Shown: in pieces, positions 11,465 to 24,600 of the stretch | Numbering within the stretch: position 1 is the stretch's first letter | How the letters are laid out: every line of letters begins with the position of its first letter | Assembly (NCBI GenBank): GCA_973895155.1 | Contig: OZ316891.1 | Span: forward strand, 5,394,001-5,458,000 | Origin: Marsupella aquatica | Lineage: Eukaryota; Marchantiophyta | DNA length: 64,000 nt | Direction of reading: 5' to 3' | The notes under the pieces: model-generated | Seen by the model: the letters and a program-made list of their open reading frames with translations, nothing else | Told to the model about the DNA's origin: nothing | The model's database searches: none | Made by a program: the position numbers and the translations under genes

Positions 11465-14400
11465 CTACTCATCAATTATACCTTCCATGTAAATTTTGAG
11501 AGTTTTCAAAACATTCTTAGGAATTGTCAAACCTCTATCCATAATATTTTGTTCTTTAGCACCTGACTTAAACCCATACATTGCAGAATTTGCAAACTGC
11601 CAACTTTGAGTAACATTGTCAAACCCAGGATCCAGCTCCCAAGTCTTAGTGGTTTGAGAGCAACGTTCATATCGAACATCATCCTTTGCATCATGCTTAC
11701 CATGTTTAGGCCTCCACCATTGTACTTGGAACATAGGAGCATTCCTAAGAGGAATGCTCTCAACGGACGTTGAAGAAGACCCTTCAATATGTTGCAAATC
11801 TGTTGAGGGAACCTCATGGTTTGGATCCACACCACCCAAAGCTCGAACCAACCAGAAACGTCATTTGCCATTTTCCTGTTCCCATTCATCCTCTGGACGT
11901 AAAAATACAAAGTGACCTTGAATATCTTGTAGAGGAATCCAACGTGCAGGTTCTCGCTCTTGTCGTGCACCAACAAAGGGTGCAGCTTGATCTTCCATCT
12001 CTTCCATGTACTCATTTTGAAGGTCCATCATCTCTGGATTTTGAGAAGGTTCACTTGACGGCTGAGATGTCCCCAAAATCATCTTGTAACCTGTGCCATG
12101 GTTAGTCTTTGGCCAAAAATCAGTTGTCAATGGCAATTGTCTTTCCCCCTCCCCTTCTATTGTAAGTTCCTCGGACAGTGCTTGCACAAGATTCTCCCAA
12201 TATTTGACCAGAGGAAATCTCTCTCGATATGCTACAGAGGTCTCATCCTTACAACTTTTCTTCAAGAAATCAATATAGCGATTAAGGATTGGGATGATTT
12301 CTCCAGCCTTCTTTTGTACATCCCCAGATATAGGTTTTGCAAATGGTTGGCCTTCCGGTAAAATGAGCGCATTTGTGATGGGATCAGTTCTCCAAATGGA
12401 CCTCCCCATTGCCGGAAGCCAAGGTTGCTTGACATGTGCTTTATATTGATACACTGGCACATTATCCCTCATGGAGAAAAGAAATGCCACTTGTTTTGAG
12501 TGACCTTCTATCTCTTTCACCTGGAAAGTTTTCAAATACTCCTTGTAAGATGCAACCTCTTGAATCAATCGTGGTACAGGATGAATGCTTTCACACTCCC
12601 AAACCTCAGCCATCAACCCCAAGAGGGTAGCAACCTCTTTGTATCTGACCTGTTTGGATACTTGAGAAAATAATGCATCCACGTCTTCATGGGTGTGGCC
12701 AACCATGAGGAATGACATTTGCACAATTTCAAATACCCCTTGCTAACAAGCTCAGTGCAAAATGCCATCACATATTGATTTTTGTTATCTTTCCCTGAAT
12801 TGTCCATCTGCAACGTTAGGTACCTTGGTAAGGGCTTGAAAGAGCCCCTAGTAGTCTCAGGATCATCCTTAGAACCAACATCCACTGTGCTTGACTTTTT
12901 AGTCTCCTGACCATCTTCAATGCCTTGAAATCGAACAATTGAAACATTTTTGGGTTCCAAGTAACCGGCCAGAACTGCTTCAAATTCTAGAAGGGACTGA
13001 AAAATTGGCCTAGTTGCATTCCAATTCAATCCTTCAAGAAGGTCTCCAGTTTTGTCTCCTGTGTAATCTTTCAAATCTCGGAGGCATTTGGCCAAAGATG
13101 TCACGGTAAAGTCTGCATCTCTAGGCCAAAGTCCAGTCAAACTGAAAATGTGCATACACTCCAGGATCTCTTCCATGGGTTAACATCCCAGTAAGAGCAA
13201 TAGGCAAAGGCTGACCACTACCAAAGAGGGATTTTGGAGTGGGGACTAACCTGGGGATCCAAGTCTTGGCTTGATCCATCTTATCGTGAATAATGCAAAG
13301 ATAGTTTTGAGGATCCTTCTTTGCAAGAACCCTATGAGCATAGTAAACATATCTTCTTGACATTTGTTCACGAAGATGTCGCGCTCTTTTCTCTTCAATC
13401 TCTGCACGCTCTTTTTTTCTCTTCTCCCGCATCAATTGATCTTTGAACTTAGTGCAAAATGTGCACTTGGCAAATGCACTTCCCTTGTGAAAGTCAAAAT
13501 TATCAAATGAGTTTTTCCAAATGTTGTACATAGTAACTTCAGTAACCTTAGCAAACCCATCTAATTCCATCTTGGTAAACACCTCTTGGAAAATCTCCTT
13601 CTTAGTAAAACAAGATGGGAGCCGATATTCAATAGTGTTAGTGCCGTTGGACCCACCATAGGGAAGATGTGGCATTGGTTCCCCATTTTGGATTAAAATG
13701 GACTTCAACAAGGCACGAGCGTGCAAAGTGCTTGATCGTGTCTTCCGTTGTCCCTGATTTCCATGGAAACCAATTGTGCAACCAACTTCGTATTGATTTT
13801 TGTAGTCATAGTACTTTGTTGTACTGAACCCTTGTGTAATATAGTACATTAGTTAGAAATGATAGAAAAATTATAAATTTTGAACTTTTTCTAAGTCAAA
13901 GGTGCAGTATAGCTATCTTTTGTAACCATTTAGATCGACTGGACACTTTACCTAATACCATGCTACACCGAAGACTACTTCCTGTTCTGAATCTTGAACG
14001 ACAACGGAAGCCTTTACCTTTCATCGGCATCACACTCAAGACATGGATGAAATTCAAGAAGCTATGCAAGAGAATACGTACACAAGAGTTTAGCAACCGG
14101 ACCAGACAGCACTACTCCAACAAGATTAGTTCTCCTACGACAATAGTTAAGATCAATCGATCTGTGCAATTTTAATTAAATAGCTAAAGTAGTTAGAAAA
14201 GTCTCATACTTTTCCAGAAGATAGCCCTTACATAGTAGACCATATCCTGAAAGTATCGGCTTGAACTGACATGACGTTTAGAAGTTATGGCATTTTTAGT
14301 TTTGTAAAAAGCGTAATTGCGCAAAGACGCAACGGCGCTACTATGCCAAAGCGCAAAGGCGCAACGACGCTTCCGACAATTAGAAAAATTTCCGGAAAAG

Positions 14401-16954
14401 TGTATTTTATATACGACAGCACTTTTCACCAATTTTATTGCACTTAGACACCTCAGAAAAGTCTGAAATTTTTCCAGCATGAAGCATGTATATAAATCTT
14501 CCACCTAGGAAAGTTTCACCCCATTTTGACTTTTATGTTAGAAATTAAAATTCCGATAAACTCACTATTTATTAGTTTTACCACAAAAGTGCAAAAAACA
14601 CTTTTACTCCAGTTTACACTAGGGATAACTTTTGGTTAGTTTTTTATTCCAGCAACATTTAGTGAACCTTGAGTAGTCTTGTAGCATATTTTCATACTTT
14701 TTACTTTAGTTTATGACCCTTGAGATATGAAAGGGCATGTCCTTTCATTATCTCTTTTCCCCTTTAGTTTCTGCTAGCCTATATGTAGTAGAGTTTTTGC
14801 CACTTTGTGTGTGAAGAAATTTCATGAGCGCTTAGTTGCAAGATTGCAACTTTGTTACCTCCATTTGTAGCAAGCACTCCATTGCATATGAGTACTTAAT
14901 ACAAAGGAATTCTTCCCCCTTCAAGTCTAAATGAATGAGAAGTTTGGACCCTTGAAGTAAAATTATTTTGATTGTTAAATCTTTTGAGTATGTGGAAATA
15001 GATTCCTTGTTGGTGATGTTTCACATATTCCTTAGTTCTTGATGCATAGTTTTTGGCGTGACATTGCTTGTGCACGGGATGCAAAGATTGTTATTTACCA
15101 ATTACTTATGGCTTCAAATTTGATCATGATGATGTCTCTTATTTGTGACACAAAGTACCGATTGGATACAGAAGTGATTGATTACTAGTCTTCACTCAGT
15201 ACCTTGGAAGGAAAAGTTGAGACATGTTGACGGCATTTTAGTAATCATCCTAGTACCGCAATCCTTTCCATAAATGTTCTTGCGGATATACCACCTAAAT
15301 CATATCAAATGAAGTTATGTTGAGGAGTCACCTTGGTTGTTTTCTAACTCCCTCACCATACCTCAAGGTTTTCGTTGTGTTTTATTAATTGTTTCCATTT
15401 GTTAATTTTATTTTTAATGTCAAGCAGACATTTAAAACTATGCCTTGATGAGCAACCATAGTAAAAGGCTCAACTTTGTGTTTTTGTTACCTTATTCATT
15501 CATAAGTGCTAAATCATAGAAAATCATTCCTTACATGTTCTTCCATGGGAACGAATACCGAGTTTTGGATCTTAAATGTTTATTTATGTTCTTAGTGTGA
15601 TACTACACCATGCATTTTAATAAATGCATCTTTACAAACCACACGTCCCTTTAGAACAAAAAATCCCTTTCTCTTGACTTGCTCCTCTCTACACCCAAAG
15701 AGACTAAAGATGTGACTTATTTTGTTGTCACTTGATATTCCATGGTATTCCCTCCTCATTGCCTCTAAGTCCTCCTTGGGCATGTTCAAGCAACACTTCA
15801 GCTTGCAACAACCTTCTCTTTGGATGGAATCAATGGACTCCTTGGTAATTTTCAAAAGTGCCCTCGACTCCAAGTGCCTTTTCTTCTTCTCCTCAAGATC
15901 AACTTTTGTCCTCCTAATGAAATTGTATGGTCTTTTTGTAGGTTTACCATCACCATCTGAATCCGGATCGCCCTTAGTTCGACCCGACTCCATCCACTTC
16001 TCTGAAACTTCCTCAAGGATATCCCAAGAAACCTTTGAGACGAAATCAATAGAAGGGATTTGATTTCCCACCTCACCAAGCCAGGGGTACCAACATGGAT
16101 ATTTGGAAATAATCCGGGTTCATTGATATTCACAACAGCAACACCAACATGATCTGCACCAAGAAGTTCATCATCAACGGCACCTATTTCAAATGGGACC
16201 GTGATAACACCTGTTGCAACCTTCCGACAACGAGAAGCGTCATACAAATCAACCTCCTCTGCCATCCAGTTGGAACGGAGTGTAAAATCTTTTAATGGAA
16301 GATCATTGAAAATATTTGAACTACCAAACATGCCAAAATCTCATAGAGTGCCCTTTCTAGAAACATGCGCAACATCCCAGATAACCCAGGTATGCAAGGC
16401 CTCTTCTATTGTATCAGCTCCAGGGTGCGAGTATGGCAATTTTTGATTTCCCTTAACAATATCAGATATTCTTATACTGATGCGACCAACCCCGAGTCTT
16501 TCAGTATGACAAATATCCATCGGATTTGTTTGAAAACGACTCCATTTGCAACCAACTGATCAAAAATGAACATCTAAACTTCATCTCCTTCCTTGAACAC
16601 GTCCTCTTCAACCCTTGCATCAATTTTGGATTTATCATTTCCAACATCTCCAGCCAAAGAGAAATCATCGACATTGATTCTTCGGCGCTGAGTTGATGAC
16701 CTCAAGTATGCCAATGCACAATTCCAAATCACGCAGGAGTCAATTGCCTCAGCCAATGTAGAAATTTTGGGTGAAGGAAATGGAAGTTGACGCGATCCAT
16801 CAAAACACTTTTCGATCAATACCCCAATTCGATTATCCCTTAGACAAATGTTCTGTATAGTATCCTGGGGGTCAACCTTTTGAACTATCCCAATTGCCGT
16901 TTCAAATCCATCGATCACCAATGACACTTCATCCCCTCGTGTAAAATTGATCAT
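11465..16954 (-). pseudogene. VGHTH-family transposase-like gene, copy B (frame-broken)
   Basis: Minus-strand locus read right to left. 16954-16574 and 16331-16080 each encode a module with an LGADHVGV- or LRDNRIGV-type core, like the domain found in plant transposase-linked proteins (DUF8039-like). 16071-15592 encodes a Cys-rich segment and VCKDAFIKMHG. After a 1.7-kb intron, 13849-13121 encodes GFHGNQGQRKTR, a CTFC pair and IIHDKMD. Then come LQMDNSGKDNKNQ (about 12790), FLMVGHTHEDVDALF (about 12680-12722) and a C-terminal FQVQWWRPK. The conserved Asp-bearing blocks are compatible with an RNase H-like transposase core, which is inference. Single-base breaks near 16080, 13145, 12735 and 11855 make it a likely pseudogene. 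It is homologous to the neighbour at 17734-20065. Confidence 0.8.
13850..15591 (-). other. Long intron of copy B
   Basis: AT-rich and without coding signal. It separates the exon ending in KMHGVVSH from the exon starting TKYYDYKNQ. A local cluster of GCGCAA/ACGCAA motifs (about 14,310-14,370) stands out against the AT-rich background. Confidence 0.55.
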
Positions 16955-17079
16955 GATAGCGGACTATCTGTATTCAAATAAAGTTAGAAATTGTTAAGTT
17001 CCCCATGTTACAATCATGTTTCAAAATCTGGACTCTCCTCCAAAAAATATTGTAAAATCACTCAAAACCCTAAACACAT

Positions 17080-17340
17080 TCAAGTTGGGTCGAACTTATT
17101 CCGACCCTCTGACAACAATATGTCTTAAAACGATTGAATTGGCTAAACATTTACAAGTCGGGTCGGAATTATTTCGACCCTCCTCCAACAATATGTCTTA
17201 AAATGATTGAATTGACTAAACATTTACAAGTCGGGTCGGAATTATTTTGACCCTCCTCCAACAATATGTCTTAAAATGATTGAATTTACTAAACATTGAC
17301 AAGTTGGATCGGAATTATTTCGACCCTACTCCAACTATTA
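17080..17340. repeat. Palindrome family A: 73-bp tandem array
   Basis: Four units start at 17087, 17160, 17233 and 17306, an exact 73-bp period. Each contains a palindrome of the form GGGTCG-N9-CGACCC with an AT-rich centre. The spacer (TCCTCCAACAATATGTC and following) is also conserved. A lone diverged palindrome sits at about 17428-17450, outside the array. The array lies just upstream of the first recognised exon of copy B and downstream of copy A. Confidence 0.95.
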
Positions 17341-17733
17341 AGTTGAAATTATGTCAAAACTATTCGTGCAACTATCTTGCTTATGCTTTTATATACCAGA
17401 TTAAAATGCTAGTTAAGATGACATAGTCAGGTCGGCACGAAATAATTCCGACCCACTTCTAGAAACTACGTTAGTAATCACACAAAGGGGTACAGTAAGT
17501 TCTACACATGCTAGAGTGTAACACCTATTTGGAAAAAACCAGGGTATTCATTAAATTCAAGTATTCCCTAAATATAGTTAATAAAATATTCAATAATTAT
17601 GACTTAGAAGTGGTTTTCTAACCATTCTTTAGTCAAGACTCCACCTAGACATTGAGAAATCTATATTTCATGATTTACATTCTGAAATATAAATAATAAA
17701 AACATCTCACAACCACACCTTTTACCATGATTG

Positions 17734-20065
17734 TCACTTCCATCTTTCTCTTTGTCCAACTTCACTCTTGCCCATATGTGGTCGAAACCACTCAACTAAA
17801 CACACATGTTCAAGCTTGTTCTCAACATTGAGGTCTCCTTCTTCCACGTCACTCACCACTCTTCCCAAATGAACCAGGTAATTATGTTCATCCTCTGTTG
17901 CTGGTCGTTGCAAGATAAAATGACCCTTCACAATATCTACTCTTGGCTGAAAGGCTTCACGAGGCCTACTCTTCACAGGTCCAACAAATTCTTCCCTTTC
18001 ATCCAACTCACATGCAACATTGCGAAAAGTGATGGGAACATTGTCCCTCCACTTTGTTCTTGGCCAAAATTCGGCCTTTAAGTCTTCCCCATCTTCAAGT
18101 CGATATTGCACAACCTCTGTTTCTAATGTGGCTAGAACAGTCTTCCAATATTGAATGAGATCATCCCACGACTCTTTTAATTCTTCTGTCTCACTTCTGT
18201 CCCCAATCAATTGAAAGAACTTCAAATGCTTTTTTATCCCTTGACGCACATCAGCCAACATGCTAATCTCTGTCATAGGTAGTCTCTTTGGTATTCCATT
18301 TGGAAGGTTTGGACATCCATCTTGTCCCCACGACCACATTTCAATACCTTCATTGGGTAGCCAAGGCACATCATCGTTTGACTTCAACTTGTATTGAAAA
18401 CTTGGCATCCCGTCATCTCGAACATAGAATTGAAATAGACGGGGTTTTCCATGCCCCACCAATGTATCTGGACCCCTTAATAGAAAAGGCTCAACATATC
18501 CTTTGAAGTCTGGTACCTCTTGTACAAAATGTGGAACGGGACTAGGCGTACTTGCTTTCATGAACAAGCTCATCAGATCAGGCAATGTCCAAGTTGGATT
18601 ATGCATTAAAGATTCGGAGAAATTCCCAAACATTGCATCAACATCTTCATGAGTGTGCCCTACCATAAGGAAGCCAAGCTGAATCTCCTCAAAAACCTTC
18701 CTTGCCGTTAAGAGTGATAAATATCCCATAACAAATCTGTTCTTGTTATCACTAGGAGCATTGTCAAGTTGTAGTTTCAGCGTCCGTGGGAGAGGTCTAA
18801 AGCAATCATGTTTTGGCCTTGATGAGGACTTTGCTGCATATTCAAAAATGGCACCATTTCAGAACCTGTGAAAGAACCAAAAGTAGCATTCATTCCAAAA
18901 TATCGCAAAACATAAAATTAAACACATAATTAATTGTTCAAATCAACTTGTTTTGTGGAAAATAGGCACCTTGATCAGCAATAAAACTTGTGTCCTCCAT
19001 AAATGCTTTACGTACATCTTCTTCAAGAACATCTTTTCTTCCCCATAAAAGATTGTTGAAGACATTTGTTGAGTCATGTCCCTCCAAACGAGAATTCATC
19101 ATGGGTTCTGGATTTTCCAGCATCCTAAGGATAGAGTCGATTGAGCCAATACTTGCATTTGAATCTGGTGCCCAACAAGCAAGATTATACTGGGCTACAG
19201 CTTTTGGGCCATGACCATGTGTCAAAATTCCAGTGACAGTGATTGGGAGTCGTATCGCGCCATCACAATCTTTTGGAAACCATGGCATTTTGGGGAGGGC
19301 TGTCTTACAATGATCCATTTTGTCATGAATTATGCATATTGACTCCTTTGGATGGGCAACTGAGTGCGACCTCCAAGCATGATATAAGAGCCTCCCTTGA
19401 GTGTGATCTTCATGATGTGCCTTCTTATCCTGTCTAAAAATCTCTAACTCCTCCTTTCCTCCGGAAAGACGGGCTCTCCGTTGTTGCAACTCACTGCAAG
19501 TATTGCATTTTGAAAAGTTATTTCCCTTCTTGTGAATCAAAACTTCTTTGAAGTACTTTTGGTGAAGAAAGCTCATTATCGGTTGAGAAATGAGACCAAG
19601 GCCAAGTTTAATGTTAATATCATTGACTTTATCCCTCATATTCTCCCATGTAAGGCTTGTTGGCAACTCCCGCAGACCAACACGAGTGTTATCATCCAAT
19701 GTTCTGAGCTTCACTTGATGATTGTCTGCGCTTTCATCAATGATCATTTTCATAGATATCAAAGATTGAGAAACTCTCTCTGACATCCGTTGCTTCCCTT
19801 GGTTTCCATGCTCGGAGATCTTCAAGCCCATCTTCACATGTTTCTTCATAATATCAAACTGGGTCTTCTTCTTTCCATGCAAGACCTTCCATGCCTCCAA
19901 ACAAATTGGGACTCCTTCAATTCCCAACAACCTTTCACCTTCAGACGTGTGGAGCGCATTTTGGATAGCAAGTATTTCTTCCTCCTTCCGTTGTTGAAAT
20001 GTCTTCCTAAAATATCTCTCCCTAATTGTAGCAAGGTGATAAAGAGATAAATGACTATTTATTCC
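17734..20065 (-). CDS. VGHTH-family transposase-like gene, copy A
   Basis: Minus strand, at least two exons. The 5' exon (about 20065-18940) has a Glu/Lys-rich lead, GVPICLEAW, the SEHGNQGKQRM box, a KCNTC zinc-ligand pair, IIHDKMDHCKT and LPITVTGILTHGHGP. The 3' exon (about 18830-17734) has CFRPLPRTLKLQLDN, then APSDNKNRFVMGYL and FLMVGHTHEDVDAMF, and ends in VEWFRPHMGK. The blocks are colinear with copy B and mostly in frame, so this copy may still encode protein. Three conserved Asp-bearing blocks suggest a DDE/RNase H-like transposase, probably domesticated or recently active. The family is known only as a domain of unknown function, as far as I recall. The exon junction near 18,860-18,940 is not fixed, because no strong donor is visible. 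Confidence 0.75.
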
Positions 20066-20371
20066 TTAACAACTCGATTTTGTTCCCGTTAGGAGTGGAT
20101 AAGATCGAAAAGACCTAATTAACACGATTTGAGAAGTTTACACCAACATTCTTAGGTTGGAGAGATTTCTAATGATCTCCTTAACATAAGTGTTTAACCA
20201 CAACTCAAGTGGGTAATCCTTAGGATTCACAGTGCAATAATAAAGACTAGAATTAACAAAGATTGAAACTAGAGAGAGAGTAGATAGGAGTTTTCAAAGT
20301 GCAAGGGAATTGAATTTCTGACCATCACCACTCCTTCAATAAGGATTATGGCCTAATTTAAGATTCAGAAA

Positions 20372-20641
20372 TCAACATTTTCTATGCTCTTTGATTTCTT
20401 GTAGCAACTCTTCTCCATCTCTTGAATTTAGAAGATATGAACGTAAATCAACCCGGGACACTTTTCTGGTCCTGTTGAGGATGGTACTAGGATACTCGAA
20501 TTGGCTTACTTCTCCTACAATCCTTAAGATTGCTTGGTTGAGTTTTGTGCAAATGTCAATTTCCTCTTTGGTGAATCTTCCAAATGTATTGGTCATAAAT
20601 CTTATTGATCTTCCAATATCATTATAGGCACACTCTAGCAT
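20372..20641 (-). CDS. Short open frame, possible 5' exon of copy A
   Basis: A 90-residue minus-strand frame, not recognised, rich in charged residues and predicted helical. It lies upstream of copy A in the same orientation, about 300 bp away, so it could be an N-terminal exon. It could equally be an unrelated fragment. Confidence 0.3.
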   Translation of the reverse strand: MLECAYNDIGRSIRFMTNTFGRFTKEEIDICTKLNQAILRIVGEVSQFEYPSTILNRTRKVSRVDLRSYLLNSRDGEELLQEIKEHRKC

Positions 20642-21015
20642 TCATTGAACATTTCACAACAACTCAAGGGTTGCTAAACTTCTTCCTTTTACTCAACCAT
20701 GGTAAAAAGAAGGGAAGAAAGACATCGATTCCTTCAAAGGCAATGAGGAAATCAAAAAATGTATGTTTTCTCTCTCTCTGTTGACTTTGGGTTCTTCTCC
20801 TTTTGTACTAAAAGTGGAGATTATGAAAAGACATGCCTCTTCAAAACCCAAGTCTAAAGAAGTATGTAAATAAAAGTAAACTATCCTAGTCAAAAATAGA
20901 GTAGAGACTACAATGGATATATCAACAAAATACTGGAGTCTACTTACTCATATATTAGTCTATATAGTTATTTCTAAGTCTAAACTAATGTGGCTCTAAC
21001 TCTCTAAATATGACT
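20642..21015. other. Spacer, nothing recognised
   Basis: AT-rich sequence between the possible copy A 5' exon and the 3' end of the split minus-strand gene. No feature is supported. Confidence 0.5.
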
Positions 21016-21548
21016 CTATTCTGGTCCTAGCTTTTGGGAAGGAACCTCCTCAGGGTTAGCCATGGCAAGGGGTTCTGGTCGAAGGAAAACTCCCTGCTGA
21101 CCTGTGGTAAAAGGGATGGACGGGTCAATATCCATGTTCTCCTGATGGGCACTTGGGTCATGAGAATAGGTGTAAGAATGAGAGTGGAAGTGTGTACTGG
21201 GAGTGGGGAAAACAGGAGGGTTGAGGGGTGATGAGGGGCCAGTGGAATAGACTCCTTCATGAGGACTAGGAGAGAAAGATCTGGTAGTAAAGGGAGGAAT
21301 CTCAGTATTAGCTAATAGCTCCTCTGTAGTCAAGTCACTCATCTCCCTTAAGGCTTCACAGGTCTTTGAGAGGCCTGTAAGTGCATCATCCACCTTGGTA
21401 CTCACATCTACCACTAAATGGTTAATCTTGGAGAAAAGGATGGGTGTGGTGTTCTTGGCCAAATACTCATCATAAATCTGGGCCTTAAGAAGATCCAGAG
21501 AAGCTATCTTAGTCAAAGGCTCAATCAGATCCAAAGATTGAGTGATAC
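21016..21548 (-). pseudogene. 3' part of a mobile-domain-type gene split by an insertion
   Basis: Minus-strand C-terminal part of the gene whose 5' part is at 26178-27500. It encodes a helical region (LTKIASLDLLKAQIYDEYL), then a Ser/Pro/His-rich tail ending EEVPSQKLGPE. Removing the 4,629-bp insertion and one copy of the 5-bp duplication joins the two parts in the same frame at ...LQLSI|TQSLDL... This shows they were one gene. Function unknown. The coiled-coil centre and Pro-rich tail are seen in plant transposon-associated proteins. Confidence 0.85.
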
Positions 21549-21663
21549 TGTGATGCCTAGACAGGAATCACTCGGCCGGTTAAGTGGGTAAAGCAGGAAG
21601 GCACCCTAGGAACACCTTAGTATAGTGACAAAACAAGGAAAATATAAACAATTAGGGGCAACC

Positions 21664-24600
21664 ATGGAACCCGGGCAGAGGCCGGAGGTAAGGCTGAGGG
21701 TGAAAACCCGATTAGGGTTAGGGCGCGTTAAGCGTCGGCGGCTAGGAAGGATCAACGGGAAGAAGGACCGGCAGAGGAGAGGGGTAAGGAGCGCTTGCAG
21801 GAGATGGTGGCTCATTTGCGAGCACGAACTAGGCAGACGACTACGGGAGGCCAACTACTGTCAGCTGCTTAGGCAAGCACTCGGGGAGAGAGTAGATACC
21901 GACGATCAACCTAAGGAGGGTATGAGCAACGTCAATCAAGCGGCACATTTCTGGGGATGCCTGTTCGAACGGGCAACTGAGTACATCAAGACTTACGAGG
22001 ACGAGGAGTCAGAAAGGGCAGCTCGAGAACGGCAGGAGCTCGCTCGATTGTGGGAGCTGCAGAAGACGGCTTTCTTAGGAGGCGAACTCATCAAGGACGA
22101 GTTCCTGTGGACGCCTACTTCCAATCAACTCGACGATCTTCTGTTTTGCAAAGACAGCGTCGTCGGCATCCGAGAGGCCATCAAGAACTGCAACGACATA
22201 CACTGGGAATTAAAGGGTAGCACGGAAAGGTGGACCCGGGCAACGGTGCTAGGAGAAACCTCCACGGCAGCAGAGATGAAGAGGAAGGGAGCCGTCAACG
22301 ATGAAGCCACCCCGGCAAAAAGAACAAGGTCGGCGGCACCAAAGAAGCCAGCCGAGCAGCAGAGCAGGAGGCAGGGAGAAGCCGAAGAGGAGGAGGTCGA
22401 TCCCATCAAGGCCATTCCAACCAGGGATGACACCTGGAAGGGCTGGGCGGCAACCCTACCGGTGGAGGTGCAACTACATTTTGCACGGGAGGAGGATGCA
22501 TGCTTTACGGCCATGCAGACCAAGAAGTACCAAGGCTTCATGGCCGGATCCGGCTTGGAGGCCTTTGTAAGATTACCATGGCTGAAGCCGGAGGTACCGG
22601 AGTCAGACCTATTAGAATTCGTGGGGTCATGGGAACCCGAGACCAATTGCACGAGGATATATGGGAAGGATTTCTATCTTACTCCCAAGGTGATTGCCGA
22701 AGTGTTTGGCTTGCCGATAGGCAATAAGACCAAAGTTGATACCAGGAAGACCTTGCCTGACAAGGAGTTCCGGTCGTTCCCCGGGCCATCAACGAAGAAT
22801 GGTTTCTTCCGGAACACCTGCACCAACCCGCACATAGGAGAGATGATCGACTTCTTGCGGGTGACCATGCATTGTAACTTGCCGAGGGTAGAGATCGGCA
22901 AGGCACAGGTCTATCTGGCAGAAAGGCCAGACCCAAGCCGGGACTACAACGGGTACCTCCTCAACCAATTGAAGAAGATCTTAAAGGAGGAGCAGCAGGT
23001 AATCGGCATGGGGAGCGTGTCGCGGCTTGGCTATCACATGCCGCTGTTGTGCCGGTATGCCAGAGGTCAGACTTTTGCCCCGGTACTTCCCCTGCAGGTA
23101 AGGGCACCCGAGGAAGCTCCAACGCCGAGGCCGTTGGCTGAGAAGCCTCAACCACCTGTTAGTCCTACGATCGAGCAGGTGTTTAGGCCCAGGAAGGAAG
23201 ACTTGCCGATGCAGCAACCAGGCATGCAGAGTCTGCTGAAACTACTGGAGAAAGAAAAGAGATTGGCATCGGCAAAAACAACGGCAACGGCAACAATGCA
23301 GGACACTACTACAGAGGTAGGCCTACACCGGCTCACAAGAGAAAACCCCTTTGCTGGAGACAAGGAGAGAATCAGGCCGGAATCCAAGCCAGGTGTTCGA
23401 ATGTACGTGGGAACCTCAAGCTCCGAATCTGAGGCAGAATTGCCTGAAGCTCCTACCAACGAAGAGGAGAGGGAGAAGCCGGACGTCCAAGAGGTAGAGG
23501 AGGCAGTGGAGGACTGCAGCCATGATAATTCCGGCTATGGGTCGGACCATCACGTTCCAGGAGTAAGGACCTGTGGCCGGTTTGTCCCCACACTTCCAAG
23601 GGTAGTGCGAGGGGACCCCAACCAGCAGAGTAGCCTGAGTCTCCCCCACCAGATGTTGCTCCCCCGAGCTTCGACGGCATAAAACAGACGGTGCAGGAAT
23701 TTCAGGAGCGAATCAAGCAGGAGGAAGAGGCCGCCCTGGCTAAGGAAAAGGATTTACCAGGAGGAGATTGGCCGGAGGACATCAGGCGGCTAGCCGAAAA
23801 AGGAAGCAAACCTCTAGCCACGATTGAAGAGATCCGCAGGACGGCTTGGGAGCAGAGGCCACGATGGGCGATGCCGATCACTTCTACTTACTCCACCTAC
23901 GCTAAGAATAGAGCCATGGAGTATGGTGAGATGTGTGGGGAACTTGCGCTCGGCATCTTTGGAGAGGAGTTGGAGGTAGGACCCTTTTTCCATAGGGAGC
24001 AGTTGGAGAAGCACCAATTAGAAGAAGCGGTGGCTTTAGAGAGAAGCAAGAAGGACGAGGTCATTCGGCGGCTTAGGAGGATGGGAGCCGAGATTGAAGA
24101 TCTAAGGGCGGCCAAGAAAGCCCAAGATGAACTGCGGATTAAACGACATGAGCTGAACATCATGCAGGGGCAGTTGAATGCCGCGCAGGCTGATAATCAG
24201 AATATCAAGGATAAACTGACTCAGACGCAGGAAGAGTTGGCCGACACGATCAAAGAAAGGGAAAAGTGGAAGCAAGAGCTGAAGAATACAGAGGAGGCCC
24301 ACATAACAGCCAACAGCCGGGCCATGGCGGAGACCCAAAGAAAGGAGTGAGCGTTGAAAGGGGAGCTCGAGAAAATCCGCGGAGCCCTTGAGCAGAAGGA
24401 GGTCGAGTTAGGGAAATCCTATCAAGGGATTATGGCGCTGCAGCAGGAGCTTGCGTCCCTGACGGCCAGCTTCAAGGCCGACCTAAGGGAGAAGGACGAG
24501 ATGCTCGAACAGACTTACGCCAAGATGAACCAGATGGAGTCTGTCATCATTGCAGAGCTCGACAAGGAGCTAAGAGCAACCCAGGAGGAGAGGGCTACCT

